Source: Antedon mediterranea (lineage: Eukaryota; Echinodermata; Crinoidea; Comatulida; Antedonidae). From it: DNA of 60,000 bases. Below, piece after piece: positions 20,701 through 35,700 of this stretch. A program made the translations under genes and the position numbers. The notes below the pieces were generated by a model that was not told the origin of the DNA, made no database searches, and saw only the letters and a program-made list of their open reading frames with translations. Location: assembly GCF_964355755.1 (NCBI RefSeq), contig NC_092670.1, forward strand, positions 151,001-211,000, written 5' to 3'. Every line of letters begins with the position of its first letter. Positions within the stretch are counted from its first letter, which is position 1.

Positions 20701-23700
20701 CCTGCTTCTGCCTAGTTTTCAAGGCATTTTAGCATGATGTTATACTAAATATGATGAAAAGATTTGTTCATTATAGCGATAAAATTTCATTTTTAAATGT
20801 TTAAGTACGATTGGAATAGTATTTATTTATACAGTAGTTATACGCACGATCGCCGTACCCCCAGCGCAAGCCCTTCTTGGCGGCCACATGGTGTACGGTA
20901 TTCGACTAGTATATTCTCCAGGTGATTATAGCATGGACCTAGCGTACACACTTCTCGGATACATAGATACTAATCGAATACGATTGTCCGTGAAAACGTG
21001 CGCCCTCTTGAAATGATCGAGCGAGGCTAGCCCACACGTACGTGTTACACACACGGTCATGCACTCGATGTTGCGGCTGTTGAGGCTGGGCGCGGCCGAG
21101 CCTAGGTAAGAAAAAACCTAAATAAAGGACGCCGTTGCAGATATAACAAAATATATTATTACAATAATATTGATTACAATTTAAAAAAACATTGTTTTGA
21201 TGAAATATAAGGTGCGTCTTATACACCGACGATATAAAAAATACCGATATTTTACTCTCAGTTAGGGGGTGCGTCTTATACACAGGTGCGACTTATATAC
21301 CGAAATATACGGTATCTGTTTCTAACCAGCGAGCATTACATCAAAGGATTTCATCTAATCTAAGATTGCTTGATTTCCACATATCTGTTTCTAACCAGGG
21401 AGCATTACATCAAAGGATTTCATCTAATCTAAGATTGCTTGATTTCCACATATCTGTTTCTAACCAGGGAGCATTACATCAAAGGATTTCATCTAATCTA
21501 AGATTGCTTGATTTCCACATATCTATTTCTAACCAGCGAGCATTACATCAAAGGATTTCATCTAATCTAAGATTGCTTGATTTCCACATATCTGTTTCTA
21601 ACCAGGGAGCATTACATCAAAGGATTTCATCTAATCTAAGATTGCTTGATTTCCACATATCTGTTTCTAACCAGGGAGCATTACATCAAAGGATTTCATC
21701 TAATCTAAGATTGCTTGATTTCCACATATCTGTTTCTAACCAGGGAGCATTACATCAAAGGATTTCATCTAATCTAAGATTGCTTGATTTCCACATATCT
21801 GTTTCTAACCAGGGAGCATTACATCAAAGGATTTCATCTAATCTAAGATTGCTTGATTTCCACATATCTGTTTCTAACCAGCGAGCATTACATCAAAGGA
21901 TTTCATCTAATCTAAGATTGCTTGATTTCCACATATCTGTTTCTAACCAGCGAGCATTACATCAAAGGATTTCATCTAATCTAAGATTGCTTGATTTCCA
22001 CATATCTGTTTCTAACCAGGGAGCATTACATCAAAGGATTTCATCTAATCTAAGATTGCTTTATTTCCACATATCTGTTTCTAACCAGGGAGCATTACAT
22101 CAAAGGATTTCATCTAATCTAAGATTGCTTGATTTCCACATATCTGTTTCTAACCAGGGAGCATTACATCAAAGGATTTCATCTAATCTAAGATTGCTTG
22201 ATTTCCACATATCTGTTTCTAACCAGCGAGCATTACATCAAAGGATTTCATCTAATCTAAGATTGCTTGATTTCCACATATCTGTTTCTAACCAGGGAGC
22301 ATTACATCAAAGGATTTCATCTAATCTAAGATTGCTTGATTTCCACATATCTGTTTCTAACCAGGGAGCATTACATCAAAGGATTTCATCTAATCTAAGA
22401 TTGCTTGATCCATGGTAATCTTTAATACTTAATCCATTCAAGTCAATTGGGATAGGTGTAGAGTTAGGGTTGAATTTACCAATCACATTTGTTACAGGTT
22501 ATAGCCAATGAAATCCAGTTGTTTTAGTAATGCAAATTTCAGTGAGATTTTATCCCCAGAATTTTAAAGAATGAATATTAAAAACTCAAATTATTTTAGG
22601 ACACAGGAGAAAGAACAACAATGTAAACTGAAAAGTTAAAAATAACAAATAGTTATATTTGTTTGCAATATATTGAATATTACATAGTTTGAGGTGTTTT
22701 TGTATGTAATTTATATTATTGAACATTTTTGCTTTAACTCTGTTTGATTCATCTTAGTACTTAAGCTAATCTTTGCTTTAAGCATTGGTAATCTCTCTTC
22801 TATCCCTTTTAATCTTCACAATTCTTGCCTAAGCCATTTCTCACAGGTATGTGTGAACCTGCATTGCTTTATAAGTTCAATTATTTATGATTTCTTTAAT
22901 GATATAATTAATTTATTATTAGTCAATAGGTCAAGTAGTAACCAAATGCTAACCTACTGCAGGTTATACTAAAAAGCACAATTACATTTTTTCATCAAAC
23001 ATACAGATTAAATATGTACCCACTTTGTCTAGCATTAGCAACATATATAATTTGATTGAATAGTCACCACTCCAAAAACTGCAACTAGAATATCGCTAAA
23101 ATATCCTAAATTGCTACTAAACTATACTAACAAGACAAAACAAGTTTTCCTACAGACATTTTTTTGCGACGGTTCATGGAAGTCAAGGGAATGTGTATTA
23201 GGTTTTATTGATCTGCTTCTTAATAATGATCTGCTTCTTGATAAATATTTTATAAATATGTTATGAGTTGTCCCTTTTTGTAAAAAATGTATTGATTGAC
23301 ATTTAGCAATTAATATTCAAGTTGTGTTTTGTGGCTGTAGATCTGCTTCAGTCATTTACCCGTAATGACAACTGACTTTTAAATTACCAGCATTCACATA
23401 AATCAAAAATGTAGATTATCCTAAATTTTCTCTATGAACATGTTTTATTTACAAATGAATTTGATAAAATGATAATGCATACTAATACACTAATAAATAA
23501 AGTATAGTCCCTGCTTTTATTGAGAAATTATCGGTGTGTTCTATACTATTTGAAAGTTAGTCATAAGTTATTCATTTGCCTAAAGCATGTCATTATACCT
23601 GTCAATAGTTCACAACTCAAGCTTAATTAGAAATGGTACAACAATGTAAGGAGAAGTTTAATCTGTGATAATTTGTACAGGCTGTGGTAAATGCCTAGAG

Positions 23701-26700
23701 CTGCTGCCTACATTTAGTCTTAGACTTCCATGTCTAAATTATTGTAAATTTAGCTTGTGATGTGTGTAAGAAAGTTTCCTGTTGTTAAACTGTCAGTGTC
23801 ATTTAACCTCTTTTTTTCAGTTAGTTTTTGAGTGATTGTGTTTTGCAGTTATGGGAAAGCCAAAATTTTAAAAGATCTTCAACCTAGCATTCAAAAAAGG
23901 TTACAAACTGTTGCAAGCATGAGATAAACAGATTGTAAAGTTCAAAATGAATGTATCTACAGCAGTGTGAGATTAGAGGTTACAAATAGTTATAAGCATT
24001 AGATATTTAAACAGATTGTAAAATGAGTGTATCTACAGCAGTGTGAGATTCTCTTGAAAAGTAAAGTTGTACTGCGCCTCCTCAGGTTCCTTTGCAGTAT
24101 TGACCTGACCATGGGTATGATCCTTTGCAGTATTGACCTGACCATGGGTATGATCCTTTGCAGTATTGACCTGACCATGGGTATGATCCTTTGCAGTATT
24201 GACCTGACCATGGGTATGATCCTTTGCAGTATTGACCTGACCATGGGTATGATCCTTTGCAGTATTGACCTGACCGTGGGTATGATCCTTTGCAGTATTG
24301 ACCTGACCATGGGTATGATCCTTTGCAGTATTGACCTGACCATGGGTATGATCCTTTGCAGTATTGACCTGACCGTGGGTATGATCCTTTGCAGTATTGA
24401 CCTGACCGTGGGTATGATCCTTTGCAGTATTGACCTGACCGTGGGTATGATCCTTTGCAGTATTGAACTGACTATGGGTATGATCCTTTGCAGTATTGAC
24501 CTGACCATGGGTATGATCCTTTGCAGTATTGACCTGACCATGGGTATGATCCTTTGCAGTATTGACCTGACCATGGGTATGATCCTTTGCAGTATTGACC
24601 TGACCATGGGTATGATCCTTTGCAGTATTGACCTGACCATGGGTATGATCCTTTGCAGTATTGACCTGACCATGGGTATGATCCTTTGCAGTATTGACCT
24701 GACCATGGGTATGATCCTTTGCAGTATTGACCTGACCGTGGGTATGATCCTTTGCAGTATTGACCTGACCGTGGGTATGATCCTTTGCAGTATTGACCTG
24801 ACCGTGGGTATGATCCTTTGCAGTATTGACCTGACCATGGGTATGATCCTTTGCAGTATTGACCTGACCATGGGTATGATCCTTTGCAGTATTGACCTGA
24901 CCGTGGGTATGATCCTTTGCAGTATTGACCTGACCATGGGTATGATCCTTTGCAGTATTGACCTGACCATGGGTATGACTGATGAGGTATGCTCCTAATA
25001 GCACCACCTTTTATGTCAGTAGTTCCATACACATGAGGAGTTAAGATAAAACAGAAAGCATTCCATACACATGAGGAGTTATGATAAAACAGAAAGCGTT
25101 CCATACACATGAGGAGTTATGATAAAACAGAAAGCGTTCCATACACATGAGGAGTTATGATAAAACAGAAAGCATTCCATACACATGAGGAGTTATGATA
25201 AAACAGAAAGCATTCCATACACATGAGGAGTTATGATAAAACAGAAAGCGTTCCATACACATGAGGAGTTATGATAAAACAGAAAGCGTTCCATACACAT
25301 GAGGAGTTATGATAAAACAGAAAGCATTTATAACATTAATATAGATCTTTGATTCATTCCTTCACCTGCAATGTCAGTAGTTCCATACACATGAGGAGTT
25401 ATGATAAAACTGAAAGCATTTATAACATTTATATAGATCTTTGATTCATTCCTCCACCTGCAATGTCAGAGTCTTTTAATTTATTGATCATTTAAAAATG
25501 AAAGTTTTCAAAGAAGTGTTTGAATATAAATTATTGATTAAGATTATTATATTGATATAAATAATTTAAAGTAGGTTCTTAATGCATTGGTTTACAATAA
25601 GGCAATCCGTATGGTGTACGAGTGCTGTTCCACCATACTGTACTACATTTGTAAGGACGTGTGGCGCAGTGTGTTCGAATCCAACTCTCGCCGCAATTGC
25701 TTGTATTCTTAGGCAAGGCACTTTACTTACATTTGCCTCTCTCCACCCAGGTGTATTAAATGGGTACCGGGTTAGATCAAGACACAACTTTGCGCTGATT
25801 ACTAGCTGCATTATGGGAGTATGTTTCCATGTGTTTATGGGGTAATAATATGTACAGCGCTTAGAAGTTTCACAACATTAGGCGCTTTATAAATCCAGGA
25901 TTACATCAAGAACATTGTAAGCCTTAGACAAGTTCATCTTTTCATTCTAAATAGTGTTTCACATTTAAATATATACTGTAACAGTTTACTGTAACTGTAT
26001 ATTTCCATTGTAACTATTCAGAGATAATTCCAACAAAGATGATACAATGGAAAGCTGTGTTTTACTGTGAAAAATGTATTGAATTGATTGCAGGTCAGAG
26101 TATACCTCACAAGTCAAAAGATTCAATTTGTATTATTATAGCTGTATTCCTGGTGTTCTTAATGTAATTACTGGAAATTGAGCCAAAAAAAGTCATTTTT
26201 CCTTGCCTGTAGCAAGCAACAGTTTGAGGCACCCCTGCGTTCTAACACCATTTGTAGCATCTGTAATTGGTTCCTAATTGTTACATACTTGTACAATTTG
26301 TGAAACTGTATTTTGACACAAAATGCAGGTGTGGTCTAGGAATTTATAGTCTTCCTTTAGGCTGTAGGTCCATAACCCCAGGATAGGAAGTGCCATTTGT
26401 AATGAAACACAAACACTAAATATTTTTCTTTCTATCCTACAAAAGAAGTATATAAAAAGTATTAACACTAAAGAGTGTATTTTCCTTGTTTAACTTATTT
26501 TATAGAAATGAAATGTATTTCACTACAGTTGAATCTCTCATACATGGGTACGTCCAGGAAAAGTGGCCACTTACAGGAGGCATATAGCATATAACCAGTG
26601 GCGTATCCAGGATGTTGAAGTCGGGGGGGTGGGGGCCGGGAATTGCCAATTTGCCGACAAAATCAGTGTCATTACCTGTACTGTACATGCCTAGGCCTAC

Positions 26701-29700
26701 ACATCAATATATGTTATAGGATTGCATAGTCATGTTGTCTTATAGAGATAACGATGCAAAATTAAGACCAAATTAAACATTATCTGTTAGTATGTTGTAT
26801 TAATATTACAATAAAGGAAGAATTACGAAAATCTGAAATATAGGGTCTAAAACATCGCCGAAAATGATCGTTTTTAGCCACGAAAGAAGTAAAACAATTT
26901 GCTGCCTCTGTCGACAATTCTATTAACTACGCCATTTTTGGTTAAAATAATGACATATAATTAGTAATTTATTTTATATATCACCATTGGAAATATCAAT
27001 AAAACATGTTATTAAATGCTTATGAAATATATAAAGTTGTTTAATTAACGGAATTCGGACAAATTCATTGCTCTAACTTTGTGTAGTACCGATCAGAGAG
27101 CCATGTGACTTTATTTTAAATGCGCAAGAGAAAACATTCCGCTGCCGGTGATTCACATTCACCAATCAAATCAGCCAGAATCCAAAATCATTCAACCGTG
27201 AGCAATGCCCAGCTTTGATTGGCTTACGATGACATCATATCACAATATGGTGGTTTTGTAGTTGAGCCTCGCGGAATATTCTGTTCCAAAAATGAAATAC
27301 ATGGATTTTTGTTATGGTATGTGTGCCTTTTCTTTAAAAAATGTGAATAATAAAGGCCTCATATCGAGAAAAAACCGGGGCTTTTGGCAAATATATTTTA
27401 GGGAAAAAAGCACATGGCATGTGGAACTATATAATCTTAGCGTAGGAAGACATACAAATCCCAGGTCATGAGAGGCTCAACTACGAAAACAATCTAGCGC
27501 GTACGGCCGTACGTGCTAGATAGATAAGATATTTTAACCAAATTTTTTACGTGGTTGGTTAGATGTAATGCACTTTTGTTTGCCGACGGACGCGATGATG
27601 TGCCGACGGACACAAAATTAGAGGGCCCCCCCCCCCCCCCCCACTGGATACGCCACTGCATATAACATATTTCACTACAGTTTAATCTCTCATACATGGG
27701 TCCAGGAAAAGTGGCCACTTACAGGAGGTATCTTTATAGTCAATAGTCAATCTGTGTCTGATATTTACTCTATATTCTCTCAATTTACCAATCCTTCCAA
27801 TCTATATTTCTTTATTAAAATGTTTATAATGAGGTGATTCATATTTGTTGTCTCTGGGTGTCTTCTTTACAGGAGGTACTAAACACTTTAACTACAGTCA
27901 AATTATGATACTTTATATAATTTGTTATAGCTAAAGCCTACAATAATTAAGTCAATGTCCTCCAACTTTTTATTCTAATATGTACACAGAATTGCTTTTA
28001 AGATGACCATTGTCAGTCCAAGTTTAAATGCTTAACCAGTGTTTACTCACCTCAGGGCAAATTGAGGTCCACATTCAAGACACCACAAGACTTAACCCAT
28101 CTGAAAAAACAACCCCGAAAGCCATCCGATATTTGTGACATGAAGCAGAATGTGAAAGCAATTTAGCACAGGTGTATTCAGTAATTTTGGGTGGATAATT
28201 GATCTTAGGCCCCTAATATGGAACATTCATCTTAGGCCCCTAATATGGAACATTCAACCAGGCACTAGGGGCTTTCTGGTCCCTTTGCCAAAGGATATTT
28301 TTGTCACTCTTGTCCTTGATAATTAAAATATTTTTGTTCTTTGATGGGAATGTGTGGGAAATTTACCACCATAAATTTTTATTTTTGTACACAAACAATG
28401 TTGTTTTCTATCATTATTTTCACAGCAGTGTTTAAAGTAGATGAGTACATATTTTTTGGAAAAATGTAGCAAAATTCAAAAAATTGCAACCATTTTATTG
28501 CGATCTTCACTTACTTATACTAATTAGTATAGTTCCCTCTATGGTCAACGTGAGTCAACTCATTTCAGTTTAGTCATTTATGTTTTACTTATTATTTTCT
28601 ACATTTAGCAAACCTATGTACAGTAGGCCTACCCAAGGAGATTCCACTTAACAGAAGTAGACAAACAAAGCATTACTCTTTACAGTATCCATTGCTTCTT
28701 ATTTGTATCTTAACCCTAACCTATGTACAGTAGGCCTACCCAATGGAGATTCCACTTAACAGAAGTAGACAAACAAAGCATTACTCTTTACAGTATCCAT
28801 TGCTTCTTCTTATTTGTATTTCAAGTTATTTTTCTACATAATTCAGTAACATAAATCAACCTACGATGAGCATGTATGATTTTTGCATTATTTATAAGAC
28901 TTTCCCCTAATTTATTACCTTTATTACAATCTTTATCTATTCAAATATTAATGTTAAACTTTCATTGAGGCATACAATATTGCATCACGTAGAAAGAACT
29001 ACTAATTTCTACTTATCAATTTTTAAAAACCAATTATCATGATATTATTTGTTATCTGTTGAGGAAAACAAAATTTAAATATAATAAATATATAATTAAT
29101 AGTACAAATTGTTATTAGGAATAGCCTTAAACAGGGCCATAGCCACCAGTACGGTTGGTAAGGCATCAACCTGATATAAACCAAACAGAGATTGTTCCCT
29201 TTTCTTGTGAAAACCGTACAACTTTATTTCTTATTACTGTTATAAAACCAAATGGACTGTACAGTATTTGTTAACCCATTACTTTATATATAATTTGCAT
29301 ATTAATAAATAAACAGAAATAAAGTAAGTTCATCATATTCCAATTACAAACTTTTGTAAGATGTTTATATACATTTGTTAAACCTGCCATAATTCATATC
29401 TGTCACCCTTGTATTGTGAGAGAGAGCAAATTGATGTTTATCTGTATCTTAGTTCACCATCACAATAATGATGTTTATCATTTGCCTGGTAGCTTCTGAC
29501 CTAATGATTTATAGTGTATTGGAATATAATGCATTGTTGAAGCTACCTGAAAGAGAATGTCTATTAAACAAAGTTTTTTTTAATTTTCAGTCAATTTCAA
29601 AATTCCTTCGAATACTATTTTAAATACACAAGAGTCGCAATTGTATTGGGGATTATTGCTTAATTGGTTTTAGTAAATTTCATGTAATCCTCATAAACTT

Positions 29701-32700
29701 GGGGGTTCTGATTCAACAATAAATAATTAAGATTATTATCGATAATGTACAACAAACTGACTTCTAGAATATTGGTAGTGTTATACTGTAAATAGAATAT
29801 CAACTTGAGACTTATTGAAAATACAGTAGTACTGGCGGCGCTCCTCCTCCTCCTGAGTAGGTGTTATGTTACCCCTGTATTAAGTCTTGTTTTTCGTCAC
29901 CTTATTGCAAAAAGGTTTGGTGGTCTGCAGTTTGCTTTCATCAGAGTTACTGTGAATACAAACAATTGAAGTCAATTATAATATGTTATTTAACTAGAGT
30001 GATAAAAAGAAACTAAAGATGGTTAGGGTTTATTTGGTGTATGGCGACAGTAGCGTTGTAGTGGAGGAAACGTTCATTAACTTGATATGTCCCCTGTGAC
30101 ATGGATAAAAATGATTTTTTTTTAGTCCTGGTACAGAAGTCCACATCAATGTACCAGCTACTCTGTAATACGAAAGTGAAAGACTCGTACTGTGTTTTAA
30201 CCAATGGGGAGGCATTAATTATCGTTAAATTTTACTCAAAACGTATTATTTGTGATTGATTTATTGACGCAACATATTTGTGTGTGGTTTCCTATTATTT
30301 TTCAGCTGTATCTCTTAGCCTTAGGTAGGCTACTTTTGATGTAGCCCTTGGTAGGATAGTTGGGGGGTATAAACCAGGTAATAGAAGTGGGTCATGTCAT
30401 AGGGCCTAACCAGCTGCTGTTCCGAATAAACTCTTTCAATGATGAAACACATACAAAGTTAGGCTCCTATAAACTCTTTGCTTGTTTGGATGCAAAACAA
30501 CCTGGAAGCTACCGTCAGTTCCATAATGTATGACCTCTTATAAGGTCATGTCTATCTGGGAACAGATTTCAAGACAAATCGTTCAAGACACAACATGAAC
30601 AGAAAGTTTCCCTAAGTTTGATGAATTAGTATATTATGACTTATTAATTATGTTTTTTACTTGAAAGCCTTTCATGTTGTTTTGATTTGATTGTTATCCA
30701 TTTTTGATCATTATAATGTACTTAAGTTGGGTTTAAAAACAAAGATAAAATCTTAAATTACCGGTCATGTCTCATGTTGTAAAAGTTGACCCTGTTTTCA
30801 GAACCTTTTGTATTGGTTATGTTTCCTTTATTGAAAATAAAGAAAATAAACTCAACCTAATGAAACTAGGATTAGAGGGGAAATAAAGAATTGAATGTCT
30901 TTATTTTTTAGACATGTTTATGTTGGGCTAAAATAGAATTGGTTGAATGAAGCCGAACCAGATGTTGTATTTCTCTAGCAAACAACTAACTATAATTAGC
31001 ATTTTTAGCGAAGAAACAAAGTGATTTTAAATTATGAACAATTTGTTAATTGCAGAATTAGAAAGAAATATATTTCTGAAGTATACTTGATTTTTTTAAA
31101 TATTCATGTTTAATAAATTGTACTTGATTATCAAGGAGGCTGATTTTTAAACAGACTGCATACATTATTTATGTCCATATTCGTCCAACATGCTTTCTTT
31201 GTGATTATCCATTCCTATGTAGACAAACTTGAATATTACTAAGATGACTATTAATATGTTAATTCAAATTTGGAACATCATACCATTTATTGATTTTATT
31301 CAAGCAAAAATAGAATAAAAATTTGAGGATAACAGCAGAGCAATGTTTGATTAATTTTTATTTTTCCAATGATTATTATGTCTGATTTGATATATGAGAC
31401 AAATAAAACTTTATAGCATACCTTCACTATGTTGTAGACCAATGCAATGTATATATCGTTTGATGGATCAATTGGTGATTGAAAAATGGAGGAAAATGTT
31501 TTAGGAACGTCAATTCTCATCTCCATATTTGTACATTCTACTTGATGTCAGAGTGAACAAATCGTTCCTGTACCACCTTTGTCACATACTGTCTGTTAAC
31601 TGGAGTTGCTGCGTATCTAGACAATTAGATCCCTTTAAATTATACTGCAATGCATTCCTCTCATAACTTTCACACTTCATATTTATTTATTTATTATAAA
31701 CTTCCCTGATTGCCTGTTTTAAGTTTGTTAACATTTTAATGTTTTACAACATTGTTGACTTGTATCAACAAAATTAGAGTCTATTTGAGTGAAACCTTTT
31801 ACTTAATATTTGGAATCTACTTAATCTTTGAAACTTTTTGCCCAATATTTGGAGTCTACTCATTTTTAGAAACCTTTTGCTCAATATTAGGAGTCTACTC
31901 AGTGTTATAATCCGTTCACTCAACTTTAGGAGATCACTTAATATTTGGAGTCTACCATGTCAAATTCATCAGTTACCTACTAGCCCTAGGGCTACTAACT
32001 TACAAAAACATACATTGCAATACACCTGTTGTTATGATATGTCCAACTTGCAAACATTTCTGATCACTCGTCAAACTGTTTGTCATTTTTCAACAGGATC
32101 ATGTCTTTTTATACTTCATATTCAAATATTTTCTTTATAAGATTCAGATTGATATAGGCTTGTTTCTTGCTTAGAGATTTGTGGGTTTTTGTCTTGCATA
32201 AACAATTGCAATATCATTTTTATTAAATAATAAGTAGTATTTAATAATTAATAGTATTATTTCCTTGTTTAATAGTATTGTCATATTTTTAAACATTTTT
32301 TAAAAATGTTACAGTAGATATAAAAATTTAAAAACAGGTAGTATAATTGACACCTAAAGTTATTTACTAAATTACACCCATTCCAGTCTTTTGGTCTACT
32401 GTGGAAGCATTCCGTCACTTGATATTATGACTGGCAGAAACCCAAATTCATACCAACTCATAAATAATAATGCACAATAAATTCAACTGAATTTGTCATA
32501 TTTTAATAAATTGTAGATAAGTATTTTCTGATTTTAAAGAACATAAATCTTTGGTAAATATGAATACTGGTACTCAAATGCAAACATCTTTAGATGAATA
32601 CTGGTACTCAAATGCAAACATCTTTAGATGAATACTGGTACTCAAATGCAATCATCTTTAGATGAATACTGGTACTCAAATGCGAACAGCTTTAGATGAA

Positions 32701-35700
32701 TACTGGTACTCAAATGCAAACATCTTTAGATGAATACTGGTACTCAAATGCAATCATCTTTAGATGAATACTGGTACTCAAATGCAATCATCTTTAGATG
32801 AATACTGGTACTCAAATGCAAACATCTTTAGATGAATACTGGTACTCAAATTCAATCATCTTTAGATGAATGCTGGTACTCAAATGCAAACATCTTTAGA
32901 TGAATACTGGTACTCAAATGCAAACATCTTTAGATGAATACTGGTACTCAAATGCGATCATCTTTAGATGAATACTGGTACTCAAATGCAAACATCTTTA
33001 GATGAATACTGGTACTCAAATGCGAACATCTTTAGATGAATACTGGTACTCAAATGCGAACATCTTTAGATGAATACTGGTACTCAAATGCAATCATCTT
33101 TAGATGAATACTGGTACTCAAATGCAAACATCTTTAGATGAATACTGGTACTCAAATGCAATCATCTTTAGATGAATACTGGTACTCAAATGCGAACATC
33201 TTTAGATGAATACTGGTACTCAAATGCAAACATCTTTAGATGAATACTGGTACTCAAATGCAAACATCTTTAGATGAATACTGGTACTCAAATGCAATCA
33301 TCTTTAGATGAATACTGGTACTCAAATGCAAACATCTTTAGATGAATACTGGTACTCAAATTCAATCATCTTTAGATGAATGCTTGTACTCAAATGCAAA
33401 CATCTTTAGATGAATACTGGTACTCAAATGCGAACATCTTTAGATGAATACTGGTACTCAAATGCGAACATCTTTAGATGAATACTGGTACTCAAATGCA
33501 AACATCTTTAGATGAATACTGGTACTCAAATGCAAACATCTTTAGATGAATACTGGTACTCAAATGCAAACATCTTTAGATGAATACTGGTACTCAAATG
33601 CAAACATCTTTAGATGAATACTGGTACTCAAATGCAAACATCTTTAGATGAATACTGGTACTCAAATGCAAACATCTTTAGATGAATACTGGTACTCAAA
33701 TGCAAACATCTTTAGATGAATACTGGTACTCAAATGCGAACATCTTTAGATGAATACTGGTACTCAAATGTGAACATCTTTAGATGAATACTGGTACTCA
33801 AATGCAAACATCTTTAGATGAATACTGGTACTCAAATGCAAACATCTTTAGATGAATACTGGTACTCAAATGCAAACATCTTTAGATGAATACTGGTACT
33901 CAAATGCAAACATCTTTAGATGAATACTGGTACTCAAATGCAATCATCTTTAGATGAATACTGGTACTCAAATGCAATCATCTTTAGATGAATACTGGTA
34001 CTCAAATGCAAACATCTTTAGATGAATACTGGTACTCAAATGCAAACGTCTTTAGATGAATACTGGTACTCAAATGCAATCATCTTTAGATGAATACTGG
34101 TACTCAAATGCAAACATCTTTAGATGAATACTCGTACTCAAATGCAAACATCTTTAGATGAATACTGGTACTCAAATGCAAACATCTTTAGATGAATACT
34201 GGTACTCAAATGCAATCATCTTTAGATGAATACTGGTACTCAAATGCAAACATCTTTAGATGAATACTTGTACTCAAATGCGAACATCTTTAGATGAATA
34301 CTGGTACTCAAATGCGAACATCTTTAGATGAATACTGGTACTCAAATGCGAACATCTTTAGATGAATACTGGTACTCAAATGCAAACATCTTTAGATGAA
34401 TACTGGTACTCAAATGCAAACATCTTTAGATGAATACTGGTACTCAAATGCAATCATCTTTAGATGAATACTGGTACTCAAATGCAATCATCTTTAGATG
34501 AATACTGGTACTCAAATGCTAACATCTTTAGATGAATACTGGTACTCAAATGCAATCATCTTTAGATGAATACTGGTACTCAAATGCAAACATCTTTAGA
34601 TGAATACTGGTACTCAAATGCTAACATCTTTAGATGAATACTGGTACTCAAATGCAAACATCTTTAGATGAATACTGGTACTCAAATGCAAACATCTTTA
34701 GATGAATACTGGTACTCAAATGCTAACATCTTTAGATGAATACTGGTACTCAAATGCGAACATCTTTAGATGAATACTGGTACTCAAATGCGAACATCTT
34801 TAGATGAATACTGGTACTCAAATGCAAACATCTTTAGATGAATACTGGTACTCAAATGCGAACATCTTTAGATGAATACTGGTACTCAAATGCGATCATC
34901 TTTAGATGAATACTGGTACTCAAATGCTAACATCTTTAGATGAATACTGGTACTCAAATGCAATCATCTTTAGATCAATACTGGTACTCAAATGCGAACA
35001 TCTTTAGATGAATACTGGTACTCAAATGCGATCATCTTTAGATGAATACTGGTACTCAAATGCAATCATCTTTAGATGAATACTGGTACTCAAATGCTAA
35101 CATCTTTAGATGAATACTGGTACTCAAATGCAAACATCTTTAGATGAATACTGGTACTCAAATGCAAACATCTTTAGACTGTAACTATTCGAATATTAAA
35201 CTTTCCTGTTAATGATCTTGATTTTAAGTTTGATCATTCTGTTTTAACGCTGGTCAAACTAATTATGTCCAATCACAGTCATACCTTGTTTACAGAATAC
35301 AACTTCCTGCGTACAGGCTGTCGATTACGTAGCATTCTATCACAAACGACAAGGTATCATAATTCATTTGTTCCTAGCTCAATCATCACCTATAATAATA
35401 GGACGTGCGATAGATACATTCTTATACCTTGTATTACATATTTCGCTAATCTAATGTGTCTTTAATGTGTGTATGAATATTGAACAATAAAAGTTTTTGA
35501 ATTTAAAAGTTCGAAATATGTCACTGATTTATTCATAATATTACTTCTTTCTTGATTTTTGGAAAATGGTATTAATGACTATTATTTAAGTCCTTTTGGT
35601 TTCTAACATTCTTTTAATTGTTTTATCTTTACAGAAATTATTGATGATATTAACACACACATAGGGCATACTGATCAACGCTTGGTGAAGGAGACTAAAC

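Larger units (their letters stand above)
26517..27732. repeat. Tandemly duplicated flank split by a hAT-like element
   Basis: TTTCACTACAGTTGAATCTC to CTTACAGGAGG (26518-26580) recurs at 27669-27729 with small differences, including loss of ACGT in the 'GGGTACGTCCAGG' part. The two copies were probably adjacent before the transposon inserted between them. Confidence 0.85.

Noticed and set aside
21366-22418. 350-codon repeat open frame
   Set aside because: Same 69-bp array after the MITE; an artefact of unit length.
23999-25110. Overlapping 212-324-codon open frames on both strands
   Set aside because: A 33-bp unit keeps several frames open at once. Simultaneous open frames on both strands indicate repeat structure, not coding.
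25582-25845. 87- and 81-codon open frames on both strands
   Set aside because: They cover a tRNA-derived SINE; no protein similarity recognised.
32560-35178. CRISPR-like regular array
   Set aside because: The units are contiguous with no unique spacers, and the gene context is an animal intron. It is a minisatellite.
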